Shown here: piece by piece, positions 37,552 to 46,044 of the stretch
Layout: each line of letters begins with the position of its first letter
Position numbering within the stretch: the stretch's first letter is position 1
Assembly: GCF_005434915.1 (NCBI RefSeq)
Contig: NZ_SKCG01000003.1
Coordinates: 186,001-250,000, forward strand
DNA: 64,000 nt
Direction: 5' to 3'
Source: Aurantiacibacter suaedae
GTDB taxonomy: Bacteria; Pseudomonadota; Alphaproteobacteria; Sphingomonadales; Sphingomonadaceae
Position numbers and translations under genes: made by a program
Notes under the pieces: model-generated
What the model saw: only the letters and a program-made list of their open reading frames with translations
What the model was told of the DNA's origin: nothing
The model's database searches: none

Positions 37552-37577
37552 AACGCCATAACCGCAAGACATGTTGC
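37552..37577 (-). promoter_or_regulatory. ECF-like promoter of small RNA copy 3
   Basis: GCAAC-N17-CGTT is preserved although most of the 17-base spacer differs from copies 1 and 2, which argues that the two boxes themselves are selected. Confidence 0.5.
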
Positions 37578-37671
37578 GCAATATGCAACCTCTCGGTTGC
37601 GCATTGTCAAAGACCTGTCTTCCGCGGCTCAGGGCGCGCTCTTCTAATCGCTCTCTGAAATGAAAATTACG

Positions 37672-38469
37672 TTAAAAAACAGGTTCGTATCCTGCCGGAA
37701 GCTCGCCATCGTCGTCCTTGCCGGGAAGCGGTGAGCTGGCCCCGTGAATCCCGCACTCGGTCTTGTCCCACCCGCGCCAGCGGCCAGCTCGCGGATCTTC
37801 GCCCGGTTTCACCTTGCTGGTGCAGGGCGCGCAACCAACCGAAAGGAAGCCTTCGGCCTCCAGCGGGTGCCGGGGCAGGTCGTGTTCCTCGAAGTAGGCT
37901 TCGAGATCGTCCTTGGTCCAGTCGCCCAGGGGATTGATCTTGAGGCGGCCTTCTTCGACCTCAAACCGGGGCAGGTTCTGTCGGGTGACCGACTGAAAAG
38001 CCTTGCGCCCGGAAATCCACGCATCGAGCCCGGACTTGGCACGCGCCAACGGCTCCACCTTGCGGATTTCGCAGCAGCCATCGGGATCGTAGGACCAGCG
38101 CAGACCGCTTTCGTCCTTCTCCGCCAACACCTCGGGCTTGGGCTCGACCACCTGCGAATTGGTCAGGCCCAGGTGCTTCACCAGTGTCTCGCGATAATCC
38201 AGCGTCTCGTCGAACATCTTGAGCGTATCGACAAAGATCACCGGCACGCTCGGGTCGGCCTCGGCGACCAGATGCAGCAGCACCGCGCTTTCGGTGCCGA
38301 AGCTGGAGACCACGCCCACCCGGCCGATCGCTTTCTCGGCGAACAGCGTAGCAAGCATCTCCTGCGTGGACATCTCGGCAAAGCGCTCGTTCAGCGCGTC
38401 GGCATCCGCCTGAGTAAAAGCGGGGCCGGTGTCGATACGGTCAATCTGGCGGGCGGCGGTGTTACCCAT
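37672..38469 (-). CDS. cysH: Adenylyl-sulfate / PAPS reductase CysH
   Basis: Reduces activated sulfate to sulfite; 265 aa. SSFGTESAVLLHL is the nucleotide-binding loop, and the catalytic Cys sits in KTECGIHG near the end. It also has a CC pair (DGCCEIRKVEPL) and CxxC (GCAPCTSK), the ligands of a 4Fe-4S cluster; this set marks the APS-using branch rather than the E. coli PAPS enzyme. The ATG at 38469 overlaps the DUF934 gene by eight bases. Last gene of the sulfate-reduction operon, just upstream of the small RNA array. Confidence 0.93.
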   Translation of the reverse strand: MGNTAARQIDRIDTGPAFTQADADALNERFAEMSTQEMLATLFAEKAIGRVGVVSSFGTESAVLLHLVAEADPSVPVIFVDTLKMFDETLDYRETLVKHLGLTNSQVVEPKPEVLAEKDESGLRWSYDPDGCCEIRKVEPLARAKSGLDAWISGRKAFQSVTRQNLPRFEVEEGRLKINPLGDWTKDDLEAYFEEHDLPRHPLEAEGFLSVGCAPCTSKVKPGEDPRAGRWRGWDKTECGIHGASSPLPGKDDDGELPAGYEPVF

Positions 38470-38914
38470 GCCGCTTCTGCCAGATCGGTGCGCGGCCGTC
38501 GGTGGTCTTCTGATAGACATTGTCCCAGAGGCCAAAGGCACGTTCCGCGTCGGTTTCGTCAAGCATATCAGCAGGCGCGAAGGCGTCGAAACCGCAGCGG
38601 CGCATGATCGCGAGCTGGTCGATCAGCACTTCGCCCACGGCGCGGATCTCGCCCTCGTAGCCGGCTTCGCGCAGCACGCGGGCGGCGGAATAGCCGCGTC
38701 CGTCCATGAAGCCGGGGAAGTTCACCTCCACCAGCTTGATGCGGCCAAGATGCGGCAACAGTTCGCGCGTGTCGTCGCCCGGTTCGATCCGCACCGCGGC
38801 GGCGTTCGACTGGTCGAGGAACGAATCGACGGTAACGGCCGGATGATCGACCACCTCATCTTCGCGGAAGCGGAACTGCACTTCGTTGGGGCTGGTGCCG
38901 AGATTATCAGGCAT
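38462..38914 (-). CDS. DUF934 family protein of sulfite reduction
   Basis: 150 aa. Recognised as DUF934 (COG3749) from FPGFMDGRGYSAARVLRE and the constant location between cysI and cysH in many proteobacteria. A biochemical role is not established; it has been proposed to assist sulfite reductase. The ATG at 38914 overlaps the cysI stop by eight bases. The 82-codon upstream extension in frame is a shadow of cysI. Confidence 0.85.
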   Translation of the reverse strand: MPDNLGTSPNEVQFRFREDEVVDHPAVTVDSFLDQSNAAAVRIEPGDDTRELLPHLGRIKLVEVNFPGFMDGRGYSAARVLREAGYEGEIRAVGEVLIDQLAIMRRCGFDAFAPADMLDETDAERAFGLWDNVYQKTTDGRAPIWQKRHG

Positions 38915-40541
38915 AAAGTGCCTCCTTGAACGGGTCCATGCCGATGCGGCGGTAGGTATCGAGGAAGCGTTCGCCGTCCTCGCGCTGGGCCAGATAGACG
39001 TCAGCGGCCTTCTCAACCGCGTCGACAATGCCAGCCTCATCGAAGCCGGGGCCAGTGATCTTGGCGAGGCTGGTATCCTCCGCCTCGCTCCCGCCGAGCA
39101 GCAGCTGGTAGTTTTCAGTGCCCTTCTTGTCGACGCCGAGGATGCCGATGTGGCCTGCATGGTGATGGCCGCAGGCGTTGATGCAGCCCGAGATCTTCAG
39201 CTTGAGCTGGCCGAGCGTCTCGCCCTTGCCGTTCTCGGCAAAGCGCTGCGAAATCTTCTGCGCGACGGGGATCGAGCGGGCATTGGCCAGGCTGCAATAG
39301 TCGAGGCCGGGGCAGGCGATGATGTCGCCGATGTGGTCGATATTGGCGGTGGCAAGGCCAGCTTCGGCCAGCTTGCCATAAAGCTCGTTCAACCGGCCGA
39401 TCTCGACGTGCGGCAGCACGATGTTTTGCGCATGGGTGACGCGGCACTCGTCGAACGAATATTCCTTCGCAAGGTCAGCCATCACATGCATTTGCTCTGT
39501 GCTGGCGTCGCCGGGAATGCCGCCGACAGGCTTCAGGCTGATCGTCACCGCGACATAGCCAGGGGTTTTGTGCGGCATACAGTTGCTGTCGACCCAGCGC
39601 GCGAAGTTCTCGTCCGAACGATCAGCCTTGTCGGTGAGGCCGGTCTTGAATTCGGGGTCCTGGAAGTAGGTCTTGATCCGCTCCAGCTCGGCCAGCGGCG
39701 GCTCGATGCCCTGTTCCAGCAGATGCGCGAACTCTTCCTCGACCTGACGCGCATATTCGTCCTTGCCCATCTCGTGGACGAGGATCTTGATGCGCGCCTT
39801 GTACTTGTTATCGCGCCGACCGTAGCGGTTGTAGACCCGCAGGCAGGCTTCAGAATAGGTGATCAGCTGGTCAAGCGGGACGAACTCGCGGATCAGCGGA
39901 GCAATCATCGGGGTGCGGCCCATGCCGCCGCCGACGTAGAACGCGCAGCCGATTTCGCCCGCATCATTCTTCACGATCTGGATGCCGATATCGTGCAGGC
40001 GCATAGCCGCGCGGTCGGTATCCGAAGCGATCACGCAGATCTTGAACTTGCGCGGCAGGTGCAGGAATTCCGGGTGGAAGCTCGACCACTGGCGCAGCAG
40101 TTCGGCATAGGGGCGCGGGTCGACCAGCTCGTCGGCGGCAGCGCCGGCGTACTGGTCCGAGCTGATGTTGCGGATGCAATTGCCGCTGGTCTGGATCGCA
40201 TGCATCTCGACCTTGGCGAGATCGGCAAGCAGATCGGGCGCTTCTTCCAGCTTGATCCAGTTGTACTGGATGTTCTGCCGGGTGGTGAAGTGGCCATAGC
40301 CGCGGTCGTACTTGTCGGCGATGTCGGCCAGCGCGTGCATCTGCGTGGAGTTCAGCGTGCCATAGGGCACGGCCACGCGCAGCATGTAGGCGTGCAACTG
40401 GAGGTACAGGCCATTCTGCAGGCGCAGCGGCTTGAACTGGTCCTCGGTCATCTTGCCTTCGAGGCGCCGGCGCGTCTGGTCGCGGAATTCGGCGACGCGG
40501 GTGTCGACCATTTCCTGATCGTAGTTATCGTACTTGTACAT
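38907..40541 (-). CDS. cysI: Sulfite reductase haemoprotein (nitrite/sulfite reductase family)
   Basis: Six-electron reduction of sulfite to sulfide with sirohaem and a 4Fe-4S cluster; 544 aa. The duplicated ferredoxin-like and sirohaem halves are visible, with the cluster ligands in CPGLDYCSL and GCINACGHHHAGH. YGHFTTRQNIQYNW is the conserved N-terminal motif. No flavoprotein subunit (cysJ) is nearby, so ferredoxin is a likely electron donor. Preceding cobA makes the sirohaem precursor. Confidence 0.92.
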   Translation of the reverse strand: MYKYDNYDQEMVDTRVAEFRDQTRRRLEGKMTEDQFKPLRLQNGLYLQLHAYMLRVAVPYGTLNSTQMHALADIADKYDRGYGHFTTRQNIQYNWIKLEEAPDLLADLAKVEMHAIQTSGNCIRNISSDQYAGAAADELVDPRPYAELLRQWSSFHPEFLHLPRKFKICVIASDTDRAAMRLHDIGIQIVKNDAGEIGCAFYVGGGMGRTPMIAPLIREFVPLDQLITYSEACLRVYNRYGRRDNKYKARIKILVHEMGKDEYARQVEEEFAHLLEQGIEPPLAELERIKTYFQDPEFKTGLTDKADRSDENFARWVDSNCMPHKTPGYVAVTISLKPVGGIPGDASTEQMHVMADLAKEYSFDECRVTHAQNIVLPHVEIGRLNELYGKLAEAGLATANIDHIGDIIACPGLDYCSLANARSIPVAQKISQRFAENGKGETLGQLKLKISGCINACGHHHAGHIGILGVDKKGTENYQLLLGGSEAEDTSLAKITGPGFDEAGIVDAVEKAADVYLAQREDGERFLDTYRRIGMDPFKEALYA

Positions 40542-40542
40542 G

Positions 40543-40842
40543 TCAGATCACCCAGTTGAGAGCTTCAGGCTCGGCGGGTTTGAGGGTCAGGTCGGGGCGC
40601 ACCGTGGGGCCGAGTGCGCGCACGCGATCCTTGATGTGGGCGGGGCGGACCTTGCCTGCCTCGTCGCGGGTCGCCTCGATGGCGTAGCTGGCATTCACCC
40701 GGCGCGCGGCTTCCTCGCGGGCGAGGATCGTTTCGGCTTCGTCGCCCACGTCTACTGCGTCGTCGACATGGGGCGACCAGCCTTGGCCGTCCCACCAGGT
40801 GACGAGGCCGGTCAAAAGATCGTTTCCGGTCAGGATTTTCAC
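40543..40842 (-). CDS. DUF2849 family protein
   Basis: 99 aa, recognised as DUF2849 by its location between cobA and cysI and the pattern NDLLTGLVTWWDGQGW. Function unknown; the conserved synteny links it to sulfite reduction. Overlaps cobA by four bases and is one base from cysI, so it is co-translated. Confidence 0.8.
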   Translation of the reverse strand: MKILTGNDLLTGLVTWWDGQGWSPHVDDAVDVGDEAETILAREEAARRVNASYAIEATRDEAGKVRPAHIKDRVRALGPTVRPDLTLKPAEPEALNWVI

Positions 40843-41606
40843 TGTGCGGCCTCCAGAGCCAGTTGTGCGAGAGCAGCGTCACCGCGTGCGGTAACCTCGC
40901 CGATGATGATGAGGGCGGGGCTTTTCACAGCCTCGCGCGAAACGAGATCGGCCAGGCCGGCGAGCGGGGCGCGCAGCACGCGCATATCGGCGCGGCAGGC
41001 CTTCTCAACCACGGCGAGCGGGGCATCGGGCGCGAGGCCATCGTCCATGAGCTTTTCGGAAATCTGCGCGGCCGTGGAAACGCCCATGTAAATCACGAGC
41101 GTGCGGCCCTTGCCGGCAAGGCCTGCCCAGTTCTGCGCGGCAAGGCCCTTGCACTGACCCGCCACGAAGCTGACCACCGACGCATCTTCGCGGTGGGTGA
41201 GCGCGATCTGCGCGGCGGCGGCGGCACCGTTGGCGGCGGAAATGCCGGGGACTACCTCGACTGGGACGCCAGCGGCCTGCGCCGCTTCCATTTCCTCACC
41301 CCCGCGGCCGAACACGAAGGGGTCGCCGCCTTTCAGCCGCACCACATCGTTGCCCGCCATAGCCTCACGCACGAGCAATTCGTTGATCGCGTCCTGCGGC
41401 ATCGTGTGGCGCGCACGAGCCTTGGCGACGCTGATCAGGCGTGCGTCGGGTCGCGCCATATCCAGGATCGCGGGATCGACCAGCCCGTCGTGAACGATCA
41501 CGCGCGCTTGCGAGACCAGCCGCGCGGCGCGCACAGTGAGCAGCTCCGGATCGCCCGGCCCAGCGCCAACGAGATGGATCGTGCCGATATGATAGGTTTC
41601 AGCCAT
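40839..41606 (-). CDS. cobA: Uroporphyrinogen-III C-methyltransferase
   Basis: Methylates uroporphyrinogen III to precorrin-2, feeding sirohaem. 255 aa; VGAGPGDPELLTVRA at the N-terminus is the SAM-family signature and VRLKGGDPFVFGRGGEE is diagnostic. It is a stand-alone SUMT without the CysG oxidase/chelatase domain, so those steps must be encoded elsewhere. First gene of the operon, divergent from the glycosyltransferase gene with 186 bases between. Confidence 0.93.
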   Translation of the reverse strand: MAETYHIGTIHLVGAGPGDPELLTVRAARLVSQARVIVHDGLVDPAILDMARPDARLISVAKARARHTMPQDAINELLVREAMAGNDVVRLKGGDPFVFGRGGEEMEAAQAAGVPVEVVPGISAANGAAAAAQIALTHREDASVVSFVAGQCKGLAAQNWAGLAGKGRTLVIYMGVSTAAQISEKLMDDGLAPDAPLAVVEKACRADMRVLRAPLAGLADLVSREAVKSPALIIIGEVTARGDAALAQLALEAAQ

Positions 41607-41792
41607 GCCATGCAGATGAACGTTCGCCCGCAGCTATTGAAGCGAGAATGCCTTCACGAGAGGGTAGGTCAGCTTTAGCACGCTGCTCGCGCTTCATTGA
41701 CCTTTAAGCGGCAACCGATATGGACGGGGCTTCTAACCAACAGGTTTTGCGCCGCATTCCGGCACCTTGGCCTACACCGAAGCGGGGACATC

Positions 41793-42701
41793 ATGGCAGA
41801 GCCGGTGACGATCTGCATCTGCACCTATCGCAGGCCTTCACTGTTCAAGACGCTCGCCTCGATAGAGCAACTGCGGCTGAGCAATGTCGAGGTGACCGCC
41901 GTGCTGGTGGTCGATAACGATGTGGCCGACGCGTTGCGGTCTCAAGTGGACGAAAGAGCCGGCAACTACCGGTTCCCGCTGCGTTACTGCCATGCCCCGG
42001 CGCAGAACATCTCGATTGCGCGCAATGCCGCGCTCGATGGCGTCGAAACGCGCTGGGCCGCCTTCATCGACGATGACGAGGTTGCGAGCCTCGACTGGCT
42101 GGAAGAGCTTTACGCCGCTGCCGATGAGGCAGAAGCCGTGATCGGGCAAAGCGTGGCGCAGTACGGTTCGGCGCTGCCCGGCTGGGCCGCGCGGTGCGAT
42201 TTCCACTCGAACAGGATTACCGGCCGGGTGGACAATGCCTACACCTCGAATGCGCTGATCGATGTGGACTTCCTGCGCCGCAACGCCATCCGGTTCCGCG
42301 AAGAACTGGGGCGCACGGGCGGGGAGGATACACTGCTGTTCCGTCAGTTGACGGAGAGCGGCGGGCGCATCGTCTATCGCCCGGAATCGGTGGTTTACGA
42401 AGAGGTGCCGCAATCGCGCGCCTCGATGACATGGGTATTCAGGCGTATGTATCGCGCCGGTCAGACGCATGGGCTGCTGTCGCGTGAGTACGATGCCAAG
42501 GGCTTTTCCCGTCTCGGCTTTACCGCCGGGGCCAAGGCGCTGGTAAGCGCGGCGATGACGGTCGCCAGCCTGCCGGGCACCGATGCCTCGCGCCGATGGG
42601 CGGCACGCGCGGCGTTGCATCTCGGTGCCCTCAGCTACCGGGTGCGCCCGACGATCCTCGAAGAGTACGGGGCCACGCCCGCGACCAGCCCATCAAAGTA
42701 G
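41793..42701 (+). CDS. Glycosyltransferase family 2
   Basis: 302 aa GT-A fold transferase. ICICTYRRPSLFKTL is the N-terminal nucleotide-binding motif and FIDDDE carries the metal-binding DxD. A GEDTLLF-type motif follows (acceptor/catalytic region). The ATG at 41793 with GGGGAC upstream is preferred to the frame start at 41697. Acceptor and sugar unknown; possibly surface polysaccharide. Convergent with mscS. Confidence 0.85.
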   Translation: MAEPVTICICTYRRPSLFKTLASIEQLRLSNVEVTAVLVVDNDVADALRSQVDERAGNYRFPLRYCHAPAQNISIARNAALDGVETRWAAFIDDDEVASLDWLEELYAAADEAEAVIGQSVAQYGSALPGWAARCDFHSNRITGRVDNAYTSNALIDVDFLRRNAIRFREELGRTGGEDTLLFRQLTESGGRIVYRPESVVYEEVPQSRASMTWVFRRMYRAGQTHGLLSREYDAKGFSRLGFTAGAKALVSAAMTVASLPGTDASRRWAARAALHLGALSYRVRPTILEEYGATPATSPSK

Positions 42702-42714
42702 CGCTGTCGCGGCC

Positions 42715-43893
42715 TCACTCCTCTTCGTTTTTCTTCTCCACCCGCTGCGCAATGGCGGCCACAAGCTGTTGAAATTGCGCATTGTCGCGCAGGTTGAGGT
42801 CGCGCTGGGGGAAGGGGATCTCGATCTCGTTCTCCTCGAACAGGTCCCACAGCCGCTTCAGCACCGCCGAACGGACATTGCCCACGCCCTCTTCGGGATC
42901 GACGATCCAGCAGTGAATCACGAAATTGACCGAGTTGTCGCCATATTCGCTCATCCATACGGTGGGCGGCGGCACCTTGAGCACGCGCGGGCAATCCTTG
43001 GCGGCCTCCAGCATCAGCTTTTCCGCCAGTTTCATGTCCGCGCCGTAAGAGATGCCAACCTGCACCTGCATCCGCACGTTCTTGCTTGAGTACGACCAGT
43101 TCTCAACCTGATTGACCATCAGGTTCTCGTTCGGAATCAAATATTCCTTTTCGTCGCGCGTCACGATGGAAACGGCGCGGATGCCGATGCGGCGGATCTG
43201 GCCGAAACTCTCGTTGCCCGCCTGATCGGCGATGGCGATCACGTCGCCGGGTTTGATCGACTTGTCGAGCAGCAGGATGATCCCCGCGATCAGGTTGCCG
43301 AAGGTTTTCTGCAAGCCGAAACCGATGGCGAGGCCGAAGGCACCGGAGAACACCGTCAGCGCGGTAAGGTCGATCCCCAGCATATCGATGCCGATCAGGA
43401 TCGAAGCGGCCCATACGAGGATGGTCAGCAGCTTCTCGCCCAGCAGCCTCTGCGAAGGATCCAGCTTGGTCGCGCGATCCAGCATCGCGTGGGACAGCCG
43501 CGAAAACAGCCGCGCGGCGATGATGACGCCCGCCACCACCATCACCACCACCAGCACGCTCCACACCGAAAAGCGCGTGTCGGCCACGGTGAAGCCCCAG
43601 CTGTCGAGCTTCTCGATCAGCCCGGCTATGGTGACGCTTTGCTCGGCCACAGCGTCTTTCAGCGCATCGGCCCCGGAGACGCCATCGTCTCCGGCGGGGA
43701 AGTCAGAAGGTACGCCGGAGGGGGTGTTCGCCCCAGACATTTCAATCGCTTCGCGCGCGCGTTCGACGGCTTTTTCAGCCTCTTGCAGCGCGACCGCCGC
43801 CGCCGTTGCATCGGGCGTGGGTGCGGTGGCAGCGGCATTGGCAGCCTCGGTCGGGCCTGTCGGCAGCGTGGAAAGCTCGTCTGTAGCGCTCAT
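42715..43893 (-). CDS. Small-conductance mechanosensitive channel, MscS family
   Basis: 392 aa. A long Ala-rich N-terminus with a coiled stretch (about residues 1-100) precedes three membrane segments (about 110-205). The pore-lining helix region AFGLAIGFGLQKTFGNLIAG and the beta domain (LLDKSIKPGDVIAI, then NENLMVNQVENWS) match MscS. It overlaps the upstream lyase gene by four bases. The N-terminal extension distinguishes it from E. coli MscS. Confidence 0.9.
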   Translation of the reverse strand: MSATDELSTLPTGPTEAANAAATAPTPDATAAAVALQEAEKAVERAREAIEMSGANTPSGVPSDFPAGDDGVSGADALKDAVAEQSVTIAGLIEKLDSWGFTVADTRFSVWSVLVVVMVVAGVIIAARLFSRLSHAMLDRATKLDPSQRLLGEKLLTILVWAASILIGIDMLGIDLTALTVFSGAFGLAIGFGLQKTFGNLIAGIILLLDKSIKPGDVIAIADQAGNESFGQIRRIGIRAVSIVTRDEKEYLIPNENLMVNQVENWSYSSKNVRMQVQVGISYGADMKLAEKLMLEAAKDCPRVLKVPPPTVWMSEYGDNSVNFVIHCWIVDPEEGVGNVRSAVLKRLWDLFEENEIEIPFPQRDLNLRDNAQFQQLVAAIAQRVEKKNEEE

Positions 43894-45122
43894 GATCCCC
43901 CCATGGCGGCAAATCCGCGTTCCAGATCGCGGATAAGGTCGCCAGCATCCTCTAGCCCGATAGCGAGGCGCAGGCCAAGCCCGCTGCCCTCGTCGATGCC
44001 GGGCGGCCAGGGGCGCAGCGTGTGCAGGCTGGCCGGATCGATCGGCAGGGCGAGGCTTTCATAGCCGCCCCAGCTGAAGCCAATGCCAAACAGCTCGAGC
44101 GTATCGAGCAGGCGCGCGCGCGCCTTCTTGTCGGCACCTTCGGCGAGGACGAAGCTGAACAGGCCGCAGCCGCCCGAAAAGTCGCGCTGCCACAGGTCGT
44201 TGCCCGGCGCGCCTTCGAGCTGCGGGCACAGCACCGCGCTGACCTCGGGCCGCGTGGAGAGCCAGCGTGCGACCTCGGTCGCCGTGGCGCTGGTGCGTTC
44301 GAGCCGCAGCTCCAGCGTGCGCAGGCCGCGCAGCGCCAATGCGGCGTCGTCGGGCGAAACCACCTGCCCGAGCATTTGCGCATAGCGGCGGATTTCGCCG
44401 AGCTGCGGCGCGCGGGCGGACACCGCGCCCATCATCAAGTCCGAATGGCCGCCCACATGTTTTGTCAGGCTCATCAGCGTCACGTCGCAGCCGTGGACAA
44501 GGGCGGGAAAACCGAGTGGCCCGGCCCAGGTGTTGTCGATCACGCTGACCACGCCCTTTTCGCGCGCGATAGCGGTGAGTGCGGGAATGTCGCTCACTTC
44601 CATGGTCAGGCTGCCCGGGCTTTCGAGCATCACGACCTTGGTGTTCGGCCCGATCATCGCGGCGAAGCCCTCAAGGTCGAGCGGGTCGAATGCGCGGTGG
44701 GTGATGCCATAACCGGCCAGCATACCGGCGGCGATATTGCGCGTCGGCTCGTAGGCATTGTCGCAGACCAGCAGTTCGTCGCCCGGCTTCAGCAGTGCGA
44801 GCAGCGTGGCGGCGATGGCGGCGACACCGCTCGGGAACAGTTCGGTGCCTTCAGCGCCCTGTTCCAACTCGGTCAGCGCGTCGGCCAGTGCCCACTGGGT
44901 CGGCCCGCCACGACGGCCATAGAAGAAGTGGCCGTGCGCGTTGGGGCGGCCCCGGGCGAGGTCTTCGGCGGTTTCGTAAAGGTGGGTGCTGGCGCGCCAG
45001 ACCGCCGGGTTGACGACGCTGCCGGGTTGGCCTGGCACACTGCACCACTGCTTGCGCCGCCCAGCCTCGACCAGACGGGTGGCATTAGCGTGGCTTGGTG
45101 AATTCGCGGTCTTGTCGCTCAA
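43890..45122 (-). CDS. Cystathionine beta-lyase-type PLP enzyme
   Basis: 410 aa of the Cys/Met-metabolism PLP family, most like MetC. The PLP lysine lies in LMSLTKHVGGHSD; FYGRRGGPTQWALADAL and SSGVAAIA-like FPSGVAAIA are family motifs. I propose TTG at 45122 as start: it overlaps the sulfurtransferase stop as TTGA, matching the coupling used elsewhere, and there is AGGA upstream. A start at 45167 is possible but would overlap more. Cystathionine gamma-lyase or related activity cannot be excluded. Confidence 0.85.
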   Translation of the reverse strand: MSDKTANSPSHANATRLVEAGRRKQWCSVPGQPGSVVNPAVWRASTHLYETAEDLARGRPNAHGHFFYGRRGGPTQWALADALTELEQGAEGTELFPSGVAAIAATLLALLKPGDELLVCDNAYEPTRNIAAGMLAGYGITHRAFDPLDLEGFAAMIGPNTKVVMLESPGSLTMEVSDIPALTAIAREKGVVSVIDNTWAGPLGFPALVHGCDVTLMSLTKHVGGHSDLMMGAVSARAPQLGEIRRYAQMLGQVVSPDDAALALRGLRTLELRLERTSATATEVARWLSTRPEVSAVLCPQLEGAPGNDLWQRDFSGGCGLFSFVLAEGADKKARARLLDTLELFGIGFSWGGYESLALPIDPASLHTLRPWPPGIDEGSGLGLRLAIGLEDAGDLIRDLERGFAAMGGS

Positions 45123-45964
45123 GCGGCTGGTCCTGTTTGCTTGGGGGTGGCGGGATCGGTGCCCCATTCGGCCCAGCTTCCATCGTAAAGCGCAACGTCG
45201 CTTTTGCCCGCAAGCGCCAGCGCGAACAGCAGCACCGCCGCCGTCACACCGCCGCCGCAGGTTGTCACCAGCGGGCGATCGAGGTCGACCCCGGCCTTCA
45301 CAAAAGCAGCGCGGATTTCCTCGGGCGACTTGTAAGTCTCGTCGGCGTTGAACAGGTGATCGAAGGGAAGGTTGCGCGAGCCGGGAATATGCCCGTCGGC
45401 TACGTCGGGCCGGAAATCGGGCATTTCGCCGGTGAAGCGTTTGGCCCCGCGTGCGTCGACCAGCTGTTCGGCCTTGCTGTCGAGATTGGCGAGCACATCG
45501 GCCTTGGTCCGCACGGCGAGGTCGCCGGGGGTGGCGGCGAAGGAGGAAGCCTCCACATCAGGCGTGCCGCTCTCAACCGGTCGGCCTTCGCTGCGCCACT
45601 TGGGCATGCCGCCGTCGAGCAACGAGACATTGGGCATCCCGTGCAGACGGCAGATGAACCACGCGCGTGCGGCGGTTTTTACATAGCTGTCGTCATAGAG
45701 CACGACATGGTCGGTTTCCTGCACGCCGAGCGCGGCCATCCGCTGCGCGAATGTTGCCGGATCGGGCAGGGCGGCGGGCACCGTGCTTGCCGGATCGACC
45801 AGCGTGGCAAGGTTGAGAAAGCGCGCGCCGGGGATATGCGCCTGGGCGAACTCGGCTTTCGGATCGCGGCCGGCATCTGGCAGGTGCGCGCTCGCATCGA
45901 GCACCACGAGATCGGGCGCGCCGAGATGGTCGGCCAGCCACTGGGTGGAAACGAGCATGGACAT
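45119..45964 (-). CDS. sseA: Two-domain sulfurtransferase (SseA-type rhodanese)
   Basis: 281 aa, two rhodanese domains. The N-terminal domain is inactive-type; the C-terminal catalytic loop is TTCGGGVTAAV, close to the CG[S/G]GVTA loop of mercaptopyruvate sulfurtransferases. YDGSWAEWG near the end is typical. I placed the start at 45964 (MSMLVSTQWLA). Transfers sulfur from 3-mercaptopyruvate or thiosulfate; coupled to the metC-like gene, giving a small sulfur amino acid operon with mscS. Confidence 0.88.
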   Translation of the reverse strand: MSMLVSTQWLADHLGAPDLVVLDASAHLPDAGRDPKAEFAQAHIPGARFLNLATLVDPASTVPAALPDPATFAQRMAALGVQETDHVVLYDDSYVKTAARAWFICRLHGMPNVSLLDGGMPKWRSEGRPVESGTPDVEASSFAATPGDLAVRTKADVLANLDSKAEQLVDARGAKRFTGEMPDFRPDVADGHIPGSRNLPFDHLFNADETYKSPEEIRAAFVKAGVDLDRPLVTTCGGGVTAAVLLFALALAGKSDVALYDGSWAEWGTDPATPKQTGPAA

Positions 45965-46044
45965 GTCAGTCAGCCTAGCCCGCGCATGGTCGGCCGTAAA
46001 CGCCGCACTTGCCCGCGCGCGCAAACGGAGGCATCGCATTTTTC

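Larger units (their letters stand above)
36986..37600. repeat. Three tandem ~234-bp non-coding repeat units
   Basis: Three copies, anchored at the G following the A-run (36998, 37230, 37466; periods 232 and 236). The first ~90 bases of each unit are almost identical; the next ~40 are well conserved; the remainder diverges except for scattered TTGCGCGCAA-like motifs. The conserved part is interpreted as small RNA genes with their promoters (listed separately). No conserved reading frame runs through all three. Confidence 0.85.

Noticed and set aside
36986-37600. CRISPR array
   Set aside because: Only three long (~234 bp) units without short repeats and unique spacers; no cas genes.
38886-40559. 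557-codon plus-strand frame opposite cysI
   Set aside because: Antisense mirror of a clear sulfite reductase, with no ribosome site and no family pattern.
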